Positions 13,370 to 22,401 of a DNA stretch of 38,317 nucleotides are shown here, piece by piece; position 1 is the stretch's first letter, and every line of letters starts with the position of its first letter. The stretch lies in the NCBI GenBank assembly GCA_045611685.1, contig JAZKXO010000057.1, forward strand, positions 1-38,317, written 5' to 3'. Below the pieces are notes generated by a model that worked only from the letters and a program-made list of their open reading frames with translations, had not been told where the DNA came from and did not search any database. The position numbers and the translations under genes were made by a program. The stretch comes from SIG701 sp045611685 (GTDB lineage: Bacteria > Bacillota > Clostridia > Oscillospirales > CAG-272).

Positions 13370-14400
13370 ACGATAATTCTTGCCCCCGTGTGCTTCATTT
13401 CGCCCGACGCGCCGAGCGTGATCTCATACCCTGTTTCCCGATAAACGCCCGTCACGCCGCCTATGTCTACGAGAACCGTGTCATAGGTGCTGTGCGTCGG
13501 AACGATCGCGGTCACAAACTCGATGACCTCGTTTGTCTGATGCGATTTCGCCTTGAGATTGTCCGCGTACCGCTGCAGCTCTTCCCGGGACGGCGTATTG
13601 TCCACGTATTCGATCACCGGCACGCGCCGGCCGAGGTTCACGGTGCTGTACGGGGAAGATGCGCTGTCGTTCACGGATTCCGCGCGGAGCGTTTCATCAA
13701 GTTCGGGATGGTCGCAGATGACGATGAAGACGTTCGCCTTCCCGTAATAATCGCCGGTGACGGTGTAATTTTCCTTGATGATGCTGTCCCGGCCCGCCGT
13801 ATAGATGTGCGTGATGCTGTCGAGCGACGGCGCGGTGTAGGCACTCGCCCGGATCTGCCCGGACACCGTGACCCAGAGGTCGTTGTAATTCATCTCCCGC
13901 AGAAGACCGTTGATGATCGACAGATATTCCGTCCCGATCTCCCAGTCCTCCCGGTCGGTCGAAAGCGTCAGAGAAGACGGATCGACCGCATAGTTCGTGA
14001 ATCCGGCGTCCGCCAGAAGTTCCTGCACGATCGCCGTATACGCCGTCCCCTTCGGATAAAACAGGCGGTTTTCGATCTTGCACTGCTTCAGAATGTACAG
14101 AAGCGAATACGCTTCGATGTCTGCCAGTGCCAGACCATCGACCCGCCGCGGCGTTTCGGTCGTCACGCAGAAGATCCCGAGCGGATACGCGGTGCCGTTC
14201 AGCTCCATCGTCACATGGAGCCGGTCGGAAAGGAAGTTCACCCCGGAATACGCAAAAAACGTACCCTTCAGCGAGGTTTTCAGCTCGGAATCCGTGTCCT
14301 GCGTCAGAACGGGATCGCTGTACGCTTCGATGGTCTTCAGCGGAGCATTCCCGCGCCAGACTTCGTAAATCATGCGGATCGTGTTGCAATCACGGTACAT
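13366..14400 (-). CDS. Baseplate hub protein
   Basis: The 344-aa protein begins at ATG 14400 (MYRDCNTIRMIYEV) after GAGGTGG. It has a beta-rich N-terminal half (FAYSGVNFLSDRLHVTMELN; YPLGIFCVTTETPRRVDG) and the hub-like segment AYSLLYILKQCKIENRLFYP. The next part, KGTAYTAIVQELLADAGF, is characteristic of XkdQ/gp44-like tail hub proteins of siphophages. It overlaps the upstream distal tail gene by 11 bases and the following fibre gene by four. It probably connects distal tail to fibres; it lacks an obvious peptidase domain. Confidence 0.75.
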   Translation of the reverse strand: MYRDCNTIRMIYEVWRGNAPLKTIEAYSDPVLTQDTDSELKTSLKGTFFAYSGVNFLSDRLHVTMELNGTAYPLGIFCVTTETPRRVDGLALADIEAYSLLYILKQCKIENRLFYPKGTAYTAIVQELLADAGFTNYAVDPSSLTLSTDREDWEIGTEYLSIINGLLREMNYNDLWVTVSGQIRASAYTAPSLDSITHIYTAGRDSIIKENYTVTGDYYGKANVFIVICDHPELDETLRAESVNDSASSPYSTVNLGRRVPVIEYVDNTPSREELQRYADNLKAKSHQTNEVIEFVTAIVPTHSTYDTVLVDIGGVTGVYRETGYEITLGASGEMKHTGARIIV

Positions 14401-16237
14401 AATCCACCTCTTCCTCCTCACGGTAAATTTCCCGGACGGAAAACGCGGCGGTCGTCAGCCTTGCTTCCGTGATCTGCAGGTCGTTCAGGATACCGTAGAT
14501 CACGCTTCCGCGGGTGGTCTTCAGCAGCACCGGACGTCCGGCAAGGGTCTGCAGGAATTCCGCTTCCGCCCGGTTCCGGAAGATGTACAGAAACTGCTTT
14601 GTCCGCTCGGTCTGACCGCCGGAAACCGCGACCGGCTTCGTCCGTCCGCTGAAATAGTGATAACTGACGTTCTCCGAGCGTGCGTCCGTCTGCGATTTCG
14701 GCGACGGCGTGAATTTCAGCGGCTTGTACGTATAGCCGTCGTCGGAGCTGATCCGGTCAGCCGTGAGACGGAGCGTGAAGGAAACCGGCGCAGACGCGAG
14801 GTAATGCCCGTTTTTCACGGCGTACACCGTATACACCGCCGGCCCGCAGGAAAAGCGGTCGACGAAGGACGTTCCCGCGGTCACGGCGATCAGAACGCCG
14901 TCCCGGAAAAGCGCGAAATTGTCCGGTGTACCGACGGTGCTTTCCCACGTGATCCGGACATTTCCGCCGAAAACTTCCGCAGACGCCGTCACGGTTCCGG
15001 ACAGAGCGGTATTGGAAACGGTGACGTAAGTTTCCTCCGTCCAGTCCGACCATTCGCCGGCCGCCGTCGAGGTGCGTACGCTGACCGCGTAGGTACCGTC
15101 GGGGAAGATCTTCGGAACCGTGAATTCCGATGCACCGCCGATCCGGACGCCGCTGTCGTAATCACCGAAACGCACCTGAAATGCCGCCTGTGCGGTGCTT
15201 GTCCACGAAACGGTCGGGACGGGCTTTCCGTCGCAGGTGACAGACGATGCGGTCGGCGCATATTTCACGGTATACTCGACCGTCGTGCCGGACGTCCATA
15301 CGGCATCGGAATCCGCGAAGTGATCCGCCGCGGCTTCGGGCATCACGGACAGCGTCAGCCGGACTTTCCCGACCGAAAGCGTACCGGCGGGGATCGTGTA
15401 CGACGAAACGGTTCCGTTTTCCGCACTTCGGACAGCCTTTCTGCAGATCACCGTGACCACACCGGTCGACAGGTCGGTCGCCGTGATGCCGATATAATGC
15501 TGTGCGGCGGCGAATTCCTGTGTGTACGTCCATGAAATCACGCTGTCGCGGTTGGCGACCAGTACGGACGCCTGCGACGGCGTGACGGCGGACGCCGTGC
15601 CGGGAGACGCGGGGTTCTGCACATCGTAACGGAGCATCGGTGAAGAAGCTGTGATCTGAACTGCGTTCGCAAAGGTTTTTTCACCGTTCGCGGTGATGTC
15701 CGTATAGTCGGAAATGTCTTCAATTCTCGCTTCGTATACCGGAACGAGCGCGATCCCGTAGGCAAGTGCGTTTTTGAGCTGTGTTTCTGTGAGAGACACC
15801 GTGACGGCGGATGAACCGACAACTGTTTTCACTGCGGGAAGTCCGGTCATCGTCTGAAATGCGGACGAAGCGGACGAAGAAAGCGCGGAGGTCAGAACAC
15901 AGACCTTCAGCGAGACTGACGCACTGCGAGACCAGGCAAAGGAGATCTGATGGTGCCTGAATTCCGCGGCGGATGCCGGAACAGGTATTTCCAGCGTTCC
16001 CGCAAACTTCACAACTGTGATCCACGTATACGCCCAGCGATTCCTCACCCATTCTCCGCTTGAATGTGCCCAGCGGGAATATCCATAGGAAACGCCTGCA
16101 TCCCCTGTGGTCTGTTTCGGATAGGAAGTATACTCGGTTTCGTTTTCGGTCGAAATGATGGAACTGTCCCGGTGGTACAGGCTTTTTTTATAATCTGTGA
16201 TTTCAGATGTTTTCAGTTCCAGCGTTTTATAGCTCAT
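14390..16237 (-). CDS. Distal tail protein with Ig/FN3-like domains
   Basis: The 615-aa protein starts at ATG 16237 after GGGGTGAG. Its first 190 residues are beta-rich with Ser-rich stretches. Several fibronectin III/Ig-like repeats follow (about 200-300, 310-400, 405-480; e.g. SWTYTQEFAAAQHYIGITAT and TVSWTSTAQAAFQVRFGDYD). A C-terminal domain (about 490-615) has the features of siphophage distal tail proteins (FLYIFRNRAEAEFLQTLAGR; TRGSVIYGILNDLQIT). It sits between tape measure and hub, where Dit is expected. Confidence 0.75.
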   Translation of the reverse strand: MSYKTLELKTSEITDYKKSLYHRDSSIISTENETEYTSYPKQTTGDAGVSYGYSRWAHSSGEWVRNRWAYTWITVVKFAGTLEIPVPASAAEFRHHQISFAWSRSASVSLKVCVLTSALSSSASSAFQTMTGLPAVKTVVGSSAVTVSLTETQLKNALAYGIALVPVYEARIEDISDYTDITANGEKTFANAVQITASSPMLRYDVQNPASPGTASAVTPSQASVLVANRDSVISWTYTQEFAAAQHYIGITATDLSTGVVTVICRKAVRSAENGTVSSYTIPAGTLSVGKVRLTLSVMPEAAADHFADSDAVWTSGTTVEYTVKYAPTASSVTCDGKPVPTVSWTSTAQAAFQVRFGDYDSGVRIGGASEFTVPKIFPDGTYAVSVRTSTAAGEWSDWTEETYVTVSNTALSGTVTASAEVFGGNVRITWESTVGTPDNFALFRDGVLIAVTAGTSFVDRFSCGPAVYTVYAVKNGHYLASAPVSFTLRLTADRISSDDGYTYKPLKFTPSPKSQTDARSENVSYHYFSGRTKPVAVSGGQTERTKQFLYIFRNRAEAEFLQTLAGRPVLLKTTRGSVIYGILNDLQITEARLTTAAFSVREIYREEEEVDYVP

Positions 16238-16241
16238 TCAC

Positions 16242-18293
16242 TCACCCCATTCTCAGGCTCTGGCGTGCGGACTGCGCCATCTTCACGATATCATTGAATT
16301 CCCGCACGGAGGAAGCGTTGATGCTGATGTTCCACACGTTCGGGCCGCCGCCCATGCCGTCGGGGATCTCCCCGTTCGGGTACACCTTCGAGCCGCGCGG
16401 AAGATCGACGATCTCCGGCCCGCGTTCGCCGACGACGGCGTATCCGCCGGGATGGTTGTACGTCCCGGTCGCGTAGCCTTTAGCTGAATATCCTCCGAAT
16501 AAGACTTTCACGTCTTCCCATGCTCCGGCTATAAGTTCTCCGAAGTTTTTGAACGGTAATTCAAAGGTTGTCAACGCTTTTCCGATATCCTTTAAGCCTT
16601 GAACGAAATCTGGAATCATGTTTCTTCTTACCGCAGACAATGTGGTTCCAAAAACATCGGTTTTGCGCTTGGCTTCATCGAGGCTTGCCACGGTTTCGTT
16701 GCTCATTACAAGCCCAAGATCATGGGCTTCCTGCATATACTTACGCATCACATCAGCCCCCGCATCAAATATCGGGTTCAGTTGTCTCGCTTCTTCGCCG
16801 ATCAATGCAACCGCCGCGGAAAGTCTTGCCGCCGGATCCTCCGTTTCGTTCAATGAGTCAACGATATCATAGAAAATATCGATTATAGGCCGGACTTTCC
16901 CTGTATCATCAGTAATGTTTACGCCAAGACGGTTAAACGCTTCGATAGCGGCGTCCGTATTCTTGCGGAGATCCTCTATAGAAGCTTCGTATTCTTCATT
17001 GATTTTCTTCAGATTTTCCGCATATTTGCGTTCATACTCCGCAATTGCTTCTTCCAGTTCCGCAAGTGTTTCATATTCCTCGCCTTTCGGCTGATTGGCA
17101 AGGTAATCGTTTAATAACTCCTGCTTTTTCTGCGCCGCCTCCTGCTTCAGACGTTCCGTTTCGGAATAATAATCTTCCACGACGTCCTTTGCTTCTGTGG
17201 CTTTCAGAGTGATTTCATTCAGAGCATCATCAATTGCGTCCATCTCAACGCCTAAATTGGATGCTGCATATTCCAGCGCCTGATACGTTTCGGCGTCAAG
17301 TCCCATTTTTTGAGATTTGTTGGTAAGTTCATCGGCCCAACTCAAAGTTTCTTTTGTAACATCCGCGACTTTGTCGGCAACTCCCAGCAACATACTTATC
17401 ACTCCGCCGACCGCAAGAGAGACGTCGTCAAATCCGCTTACTATGTTTTTGATTCCGTCCGGGATTTCAACGCCGCTGATATCCGATATTTTTTCAAGCA
17501 TATCATACAAAGCGTTTCCGCCTTCATCAGCAACATCCTTCAAGGCGTCGTTGTTTTTGTCCATCTGGACTTTCATGTCTGCCAGCTCGTCGTTGGCTTT
17601 ATCGATTTTTTGCTGGAATTCTTCCACTTCATCGGAATTTTTTCCGTAAAGATTTTCAGCGTTTTTCAGTTCACGATTCAGCGTTTCAATAATCCGCTGC
17701 TGTTTGTTCATCTGATCGCTCAGAAGCTCGTTCTGTTCTTTCAGAATTTTCTGCTTTTCACGGAGTTCTTTACTGCTTCCTCCCATTGATTCGTACTGTG
17801 TTTCAAGTTTCTCAAACTGCAGTCTTTGCTCATCCGCTCCGGCACTCAGTTCGGCGATGTAATCATCCAGACGTCTGAGATTTTCCTCATACTCTTCCAA
17901 TCCATTCCGATACTGCTCCATGCTCTCCCATGCGGAATCCATTTCAGTTTGATTTTCCTGCATAGCATTGGACATTTTTGCGAGTTCCAATCTCGCGGCG
18001 GACAGTTGGGACTCAAGATTCGTCAGAGCAGCAGTACCGGTATCGGTTGTCTGTGCCATTTCCGCATATTGAGCTTCCAGCAAGCGAACTTTTTCTGCCT
18101 GATTTTCATATGCGGTTTCAAGGACTTTTTGTTTGGAAGCCATAGCTTCCAGACTGTTGTCGTTCAGTCGATGCTGTTCTTCAACCAGTTTTAGTTCAGC
18201 GCGATTGTTCTTTAAGGCTGCATCGATTGCACTCAGGGCTTTTTTGAAATCCTGTTCGCCCTGGACCACCATTTTTATACCTGCATCAGCCAT
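16242..18293 (-). CDS. Tail tape measure protein
   Basis: This 683-aa protein sets tail length and travels to the host membrane with DNA. It is mostly helical coiled coil (about 1-260 and 350-460), has a hydrophobic segment (about 290-310, VSLAVGGVISMLLGVADKV), and a Gly-rich C-terminal part (about 600-683; GYATGTYNHPGGYAVVGERG) typical of tape measure ends. The short length predicts a tail of roughly 100 nm. ATG 18293 overlaps the stop of the chaperone frameshift product (TAATG). The DNA changes from GC-rich to AT-rich near 16480, within the last 80 codons, suggesting a recombination boundary. Confidence 0.9.
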   Translation of the reverse strand: MADAGIKMVVQGEQDFKKALSAIDAALKNNRAELKLVEEQHRLNDNSLEAMASKQKVLETAYENQAEKVRLLEAQYAEMAQTTDTGTAALTNLESQLSAARLELAKMSNAMQENQTEMDSAWESMEQYRNGLEEYEENLRRLDDYIAELSAGADEQRLQFEKLETQYESMGGSSKELREKQKILKEQNELLSDQMNKQQRIIETLNRELKNAENLYGKNSDEVEEFQQKIDKANDELADMKVQMDKNNDALKDVADEGGNALYDMLEKISDISGVEIPDGIKNIVSGFDDVSLAVGGVISMLLGVADKVADVTKETLSWADELTNKSQKMGLDAETYQALEYAASNLGVEMDAIDDALNEITLKATEAKDVVEDYYSETERLKQEAAQKKQELLNDYLANQPKGEEYETLAELEEAIAEYERKYAENLKKINEEYEASIEDLRKNTDAAIEAFNRLGVNITDDTGKVRPIIDIFYDIVDSLNETEDPAARLSAAVALIGEEARQLNPIFDAGADVMRKYMQEAHDLGLVMSNETVASLDEAKRKTDVFGTTLSAVRRNMIPDFVQGLKDIGKALTTFELPFKNFGELIAGAWEDVKVLFGGYSAKGYATGTYNHPGGYAVVGERGPEIVDLPRGSKVYPNGEIPDGMGGGPNVWNISINASSVREFNDIVKMAQSARQSLRMG

Positions 18294-18849
18294 TATTCAT
18301 CACCCTCTCCGTCATCTCCGAAGTCTTCCGGCATCCCTGATGATGTTCCTGCACGTTTCGATGTCAGTTCCATCATATCATTTAATTCCGCAGTAATCTG
18401 CGCTACTGTACGGAATCCTGCCTCTGTGTGTGTGTAGTTCAGATTCCGGACAGCAAGATTAAATAAGCGCGGAGATATCATCGGCGGGGCTTGTGCAGTA
18501 TCCCCGTTTCCGTTGTCAATCTGCCATGTGTCCCCGCCGGTATTTCCGCGCTTTATACGTTTTTTGATTCAAAGCTTTCTGCGAAGCACGCAACCACTGC
18601 CGACATTGCCGGTATACGATCCGATACCATCATATGCGCTCCTACAAAATTTTCGGTAACGCGCTCCGGACTCCCGACAAAATTGAAATGTTCGTTTATC
18701 ATTGCAGTAACCAAAAATTTCAAGACGTTCGCGGACCCGCTTTTTCGTTTTGCTTCTTCAATGGAACCGAGTTTTTCTTCGACCTGTTCTACGACATTCA
18801 TATCACAACGCAGGATATATTCCTTGCCGCCAATTGTTACGGTGTGCAT
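18293..18849 (-). CDS. Tail assembly chaperone, -1 frameshift fusion (GT-type)
   Basis: The fusion is read from ATG 18849 through slippery heptamer A-AAA-AAC (18565-18559), then in the -1 frame to the stop at 18293. The product is 185 aa: 97 shared residues, then RIKRGNTGGDTWQID and a further acidic C-terminal part (about residues 124-185). The -1 frame has no stop between the heptamer and the distal ORF, whose only apparent independent start (ATG 18481) has no ribosome binding site. In lambda the matching gpG/gpGT pair guides tail tube assembly on the tape measure, and the order here (tube, G/GT, tape measure) is the same. Confidence 0.85.
18553..18849 (-). CDS. Tail assembly chaperone, unshifted form (G-type)
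   Basis: The 98-aa product starts at ATG 18849 after AAAGGAG, and ends just past the slippery heptamer (FESKN then Val, stop). The N-terminus is a short beta-sheet followed by helices (MNVVEQVEEKLGSIEEAKRK; NVLKFLVTAMINEHFNF). It lies between the tube gene and the tape measure gene. Most ribosomes should make this form and a minority the fusion. Confidence 0.85.
   Translation of the reverse strand: MHTVTIGGKEYILRCDMNVVEQVEEKLGSIEEAKRKSGSANVLKFLVTAMINEHFNFVGSPERVTENFVGAHMMVSDRIPAMSAVVACFAESFESKNV
18559..18565 (-). promoter_or_regulatory. Programmed -1 ribosomal frameshift site
   Basis: On the minus strand the frame reads TCA-AAA-AAC, giving the heptamer A-AAA-AAC, one of the most efficient bacterial -1 slippery sequences. 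It lies two codons before the stop of the short product. The -1 frame then stays open into the distal tail chaperone ORF. Confidence 0.9.
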
Positions 18850-18861
18850 ATTGTTTCTCCT

Positions 18862-19437
18862 TTACGCCGTCGGTTTGAGTTCTTTGTCCAGCCATGCGAC
18901 TGCTTCTTCGAGTTTATCCTTCCACTCGGAGCGCTTACGCCATTCGCCATCCTTGTTGCGCATGATTTCCGCCGTGAGAGTCGTGTTTTTGAAAACAATC
19001 GATTCTCCCTTGGTTTCGTAATCATCTGTCGGAAGATCGAACATGATTTTCGTATAGATCTGCGCACGGTAGGATGCCCTATTGCCTTTAAAACGCCTGA
19101 CAATAAACCCGAAACGCAGAAACGCCGCGGTGTCGGTATCTTTATTCGTGATATCTCCGGTTTCCGGGTCAACATTTGCACCAGAGACATCCGCGTCAAC
19201 GGCGTTGTCAAGTTCGTCTACGACAATGGTCATCGATCCGGAAATGAACTCGTTGATCTGTTCTGCCACACCGTCATCCGCATACAACTTCTGTTTTGCC
19301 GTGTTCAAAGATGAATTCAATGAAATTCCTTTTGCAAATGTTTTTACTGCGCCGTAGGTTTCAGTATCGTTCCCCGATTCGTCCGTCGACGTCGTAATAA
19401 CACAGTATTTCGGTTTCTGAAATCCGATGTATGCCAT
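18862..19437 (-). CDS. Major tail (tube) protein
   Basis: The 191-aa protein matches the phi13-like major tail protein family (MAYIGFQKPKYCVIT start, GISLNSSLNTAKQKLYADDG, SGSMTIVVDELDN). It polymerises into the siphophage tail tube. ATG 19437 follows AGGAGG. It lies upstream of the chaperone and downstream of head-tail joining genes, as expected. Confidence 0.9.
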   Translation of the reverse strand: MAYIGFQKPKYCVITTSTDESGNDTETYGAVKTFAKGISLNSSLNTAKQKLYADDGVAEQINEFISGSMTIVVDELDNAVDADVSGANVDPETGDITNKDTDTAAFLRFGFIVRRFKGNRASYRAQIYTKIMFDLPTDDYETKGESIVFKNTTLTAEIMRNKDGEWRKRSEWKDKLEEAVAWLDKELKPTA

Positions 19438-19445
19438 AAATCCTC

Positions 19446-19988
19446 CTATTTGTGATTATTGCTTTCTGATATAAGCTTTTGATATTCGCTTTCTGCTACG
19501 GATATCATAGCACGTTCTGCCTGTTTTCGTGTTTTTTTAACTGCCGGCGCGGCGAAAGGCGTTTTTTCGCGCCAGTATTCAAATGTATTTTGCGGTTTTT
19601 TTTTGAGCTTGAATTTTTTTCCGGTTTTACTGATACCGTATTCGTATCGTCCTCCAATGACCGCACCGCTTTCAAAGGATCGCGCAATCAACTGAAAAGG
19701 TACCTGACGTACATAAGATTTATATTGTACTGTCTGATATCCGTCAAATCCCAAATGGACATTAAAGTCCATGTTTTTGTCCTGCTGCATCGGCGATATC
19801 CCAAAAGCATCAACGAGCTCGCCGGTAGCTTTCGGCGACAAGATCCCCCTGAGGTTCATTTTCATCTGGTCTGCGACAATGTCCGCGCCAGCCTTCAAAA
19901 CTTTTTGGGAAACATCCGGAAAACGCCGTTTGAGCTCGTTCAGTGTCCATGAAAAAGATTTATCATCGATAAAAATTGCACGTGCCAC
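19446..19988 (-). CDS. HK97 gp10-like tail completion protein
   Basis: The 180-aa protein starts at GTG 19988 after GGGAGG. It has N-terminal helices (FSWTLNELKRRFPDVSQKVL, KAGADIVADQMKMNL) and a basic C-terminal region (KTGKKFKLKKKPQNTFEYW, AVKKTRKQAERAMI). It matches the gp10/gpZ-like family that completes the head-tail neck and joins the tail tube. It overlaps the preceding gene by 26 bases. Confidence 0.8.
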   Translation of the reverse strand: MARAIFIDDKSFSWTLNELKRRFPDVSQKVLKAGADIVADQMKMNLRGILSPKATGELVDAFGISPMQQDKNMDFNVHLGFDGYQTVQYKSYVRQVPFQLIARSFESGAVIGGRYEYGISKTGKKFKLKKKPQNTFEYWREKTPFAAPAVKKTRKQAERAMISVAESEYQKLISESNNHK

Positions 19989-20325
19989 AGGGAACCTCCC
20001 ATGTCAGACTATATACAATCTGGCTGGTGGATTCGTCATATCCGATTCCGTCGATGCTCCACGATATTTCATTTTCCGTCAGAGATTGACAAATATCGTC
20101 AAATACAACATCATACTCTTCGGTGGTGTAATAATACAACTCTCCCGTCACGACAATTTCATGTGTCTGATCGTCAGCGTTTACGCCTCGGGATGCACCG
20201 GTTTCACCCCACACAACATACCTGTCGATGATTGGTTGACCACTTTCATCTCTCTCAGGCGCTTTGTAGTGATACACATGATCGATAATCATTAATAAGG
20301 CATTACGCACGTCGGTTATTGCCAT
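19963..20325 (-). CDS. Tail terminator-like protein
   Basis: The 120-aa protein has the size and position of siphophage tail terminators, which cap the tail tube below the neck. Sequence features include a helical start (VRNALLMIIDHVYHY) and beta strands (IDRYVVWGETGASRG; THEIVVTGELYYYT). ATG 20325 follows AGGAG. It overlaps both neighbours. No catalytic features are expected. Confidence 0.7.
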   Translation of the reverse strand: MAITDVRNALLMIIDHVYHYKAPERDESGQPIIDRYVVWGETGASRGVNADDQTHEIVVTGELYYYTTEEYDVVFDDICQSLTENEISWSIDGIGYDESTSQIVYSLTWEVPCGTCNFYR

Positions 20326-20662
20326 ATTTTTCTCCTATTCTGGTCAGAGTGATATCTAACACATCATCTCCGGCCTCTTCGTCTCTTAGATGCTGTACAG
20401 CTTTAATGCGGTAATAAAGGCCATCTTTGAGACGGCAGATATCATCCGCATAAATAGCGATATCTTCCGGCGGCTCCAAAATTCGTATCAGTTCATCAAC
20501 CTGTACATTTGCCTGTTTTGCGATGTACATCCGGTTATATCCTACAACGCGTGTGCCATACCACGCATTGTAGGATTCAACCAGATTTTGTCCCGGCATA
20601 TTTCCGGTGCCGGCTTTGGTTTTCTCATGAAAGAAATGGACTATTCCTTCGTCAAGTATCAT
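20303..20662 (-). CDS. Head-tail joining (head closure) protein
   Basis: The 119-aa protein is rich in beta-strand, with an N-terminal segment (GIVHFFHEKTKAGTG) and the terms typical of head closure proteins (DDVLDITLTRIG). Its place, third from the capsid, matches SPP1 gp16-like stoppers. ATG 20662 follows GAGGGAG. The function rests mainly on gene order. Confidence 0.65.
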   Translation of the reverse strand: MILDEGIVHFFHEKTKAGTGNMPGQNLVESYNAWYGTRVVGYNRMYIAKQANVQVDELIRILEPPEDIAIYADDICRLKDGLYYRIKAVQHLRDEEAGDDVLDITLTRIGEKYGNNRRA

Positions 20663-20927
20663 GATCGTGCGGCTCCCTCAGAAAACGATTTTTCTTTTTT
20701 TCTTTCAACCATTTGGGCTCTGCCTCGTTTTTGTCTCGATTGGAGTAATCCCAGCAAACCTGATCGCACACAAGCATCATATCTCCTGCTGTGGGCTTGA
20801 CATGAATGCCTTCCCCATCAAAAGTTTCGACGGCTGCCGCGATCCTGTCGCGGAAATAATCATCAAGCCGGCTGTCATTGGTACGTCCGAGCCGTGATTT
20901 TACCATAGGCAAAATCAATTCTTTCAT
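20652..20927 (-). CDS. Head-tail connector, gp6-like
   Basis: The 91-aa helical protein follows the capsid gene. It includes LPMVKSRLGRTNDSRLDDYF and DQVCWDYSNRDKNEAEPKWL, a pattern typical of phage gp6-like connectors (DNA packaging proteins) that build the ring below the portal. ATG 20927 follows GGAGGT. It overlaps the next gene by 11 bases. Confidence 0.75.
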   Translation of the reverse strand: MKELILPMVKSRLGRTNDSRLDDYFRDRIAAAVETFDGEGIHVKPTAGDMMLVCDQVCWDYSNRDKNEAEPKWLKEKKKNRFLREPHDHDT

Positions 20928-20943
20928 GATTTACCTCCGCAAC

Positions 20944-22401
20944 TTATCCCTGATCAGAATTTGCGGTATCTGCGGCAAATTCAAGGGACGTTTTGGGACC
21001 GGCAGTATTCAGTGAGAAGAGAGCGAAACCTTCACCGGAATACGGGAAACCGTCCCAACGAGAGGTTGCCATGAATACGGTTTCGTCTTCCAGTGCTCTG
21101 ATTTCGTTGAGACGACGCATCTGGATTCCACGACGTTTTACTACCTTGTACTGGCTGCCGTGACCGCCGCAGATGTCACCGTCCGGGATAAAGTCAAGCA
21201 GTTCGATTTTACCGCCGATTACAGGCATTTCCATGGATGCACCGGAAACAATTGCACCGGCAGCGTTGAAACTCAGAAGTTCGCTCTGAAGATTCATGAA
21301 AGTGGATTCTTTCATTGCCCAGAACTTGCTACCGGAAGTTGCGTTGTAAGTCGGAGTTGCTTTGCCGAGAACTTCAATCAGTTCCTTGAACAGTGCAATT
21401 CCGGTCACACTTTCGGCGGACCGTTTGCCAATGTGAGTTTTTGAAATATCCTTAAATGCCGGCATCTTATCCTGCCACCATGCCGGCTGCTCTTCGGCCG
21501 CCAGACGGGTGACAAATCCTACGGGAATATTGCTTCCCTTGCCCTTGCCGTATACCAGCGCTTTATCCAAACCGTAACCAGACGACTGTCCCAGTGCCTC
21601 AATGATAGTTGCTGCGAGGTCTTCGTCAGAGTCTTCAAGATGCGGATTTTTGATGGAAATATATGCCCCAAGCTTGGATCCGAATGTCTTGAGCTGAGAC
21701 ACGGACAGATTAATTTCATTGATACTGCCTACGGTATCAGTCCATACCGCCTCCGGGATTGCGGCAAGAATATTCATGATTCCGTCTCCCTGAAGTTCCG
21801 TGACATTCATGTGCTTCAGGAGCTTGGAGTTTCTGTCGATAGATTCGCGTACCATCGGCATCATCAGCGTAGGAATAGTATAGGCCACATTCGTGACACC
21901 TCTCTGTGCCGTGGGATTCTGGCTTCTTACGTTGCCAAGGAAGTTTCTTACTTCGTCGTTCGTAATGATCTCACGAACTCTGCTTCTGATATCAGACATA
22001 TTTGCGTGTCCCCTTTCTGTATTTGCGACGATACCGGACTGCTGAGGATTACCGGACGGCGTTGTGGTAGGCTTGTTTGCTCTCTTGTTGATTTCTTCGA
22101 GTTCTTCTTCAAGCGCAGTAATCTTGCCTCTCAGGTCGTTCTGACGCGTATCGTTTGCTTCTTCGTCGGTGCGAATAGCAATGTTTTCTTCCTCCACTTC
22201 ATTCGCTTCTGCTTCAAAAGCAGCGCGTTCTTCTTCGGAGGAGTTTTCATTGAGTTCAGTGAAAGCAGCTTCGGCACGCTGTTCGCGTACTCTCCATGCT
22301 TCGCGGCGTTCGTTGATTTTCGTGCGTTCACTCTCGGCAGCAGCTAAGTCTGAGCGAAGCTGCGCCAGATTCCGGGTGATAATAAGCTGTCTCAGTGCCA
22401 T
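20944..22401 (-). CDS. HK97-type major capsid protein with delta domain
   Basis: The 485-aa protein begins at ATG 22401 after AAAGGA. Residues about 1-110 form a coiled-coil delta domain that acts as internal scaffold and is removed by the prohead protease. The rest is the HK97 fold (e.g. YTIPTLMMPMVRESIDRNSK; LKTFGSKLGAYISIKNPHL; FMATSRWDGFPYSGEGFALF). A probable cleavage region lies near residues 120-150. It overlaps the protease gene by ten bases. Confidence 0.95.
   Translation of the reverse strand: MALRQLIITRNLAQLRSDLAAAESERTKINERREAWRVREQRAEAAFTELNENSSEEERAAFEAEANEVEEENIAIRTDEEANDTRQNDLRGKITALEEELEEINKRANKPTTTPSGNPQQSGIVANTERGHANMSDIRSRVREIITNDEVRNFLGNVRSQNPTAQRGVTNVAYTIPTLMMPMVRESIDRNSKLLKHMNVTELQGDGIMNILAAIPEAVWTDTVGSINEINLSVSQLKTFGSKLGAYISIKNPHLEDSDEDLAATIIEALGQSSGYGLDKALVYGKGKGSNIPVGFVTRLAAEEQPAWWQDKMPAFKDISKTHIGKRSAESVTGIALFKELIEVLGKATPTYNATSGSKFWAMKESTFMNLQSELLSFNAAGAIVSGASMEMPVIGGKIELLDFIPDGDICGGHGSQYKVVKRRGIQMRRLNEIRALEDETVFMATSRWDGFPYSGEGFALFSLNTAGPKTSLEFAADTANSDQG

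Noticed and set aside
13354..15535. Long rightward ORFs (372 and 387 aa) opposite baseplate genes
   Set aside because: Arg/His-rich antisense shadows of GC-rich minus-strand genes; no start signals.
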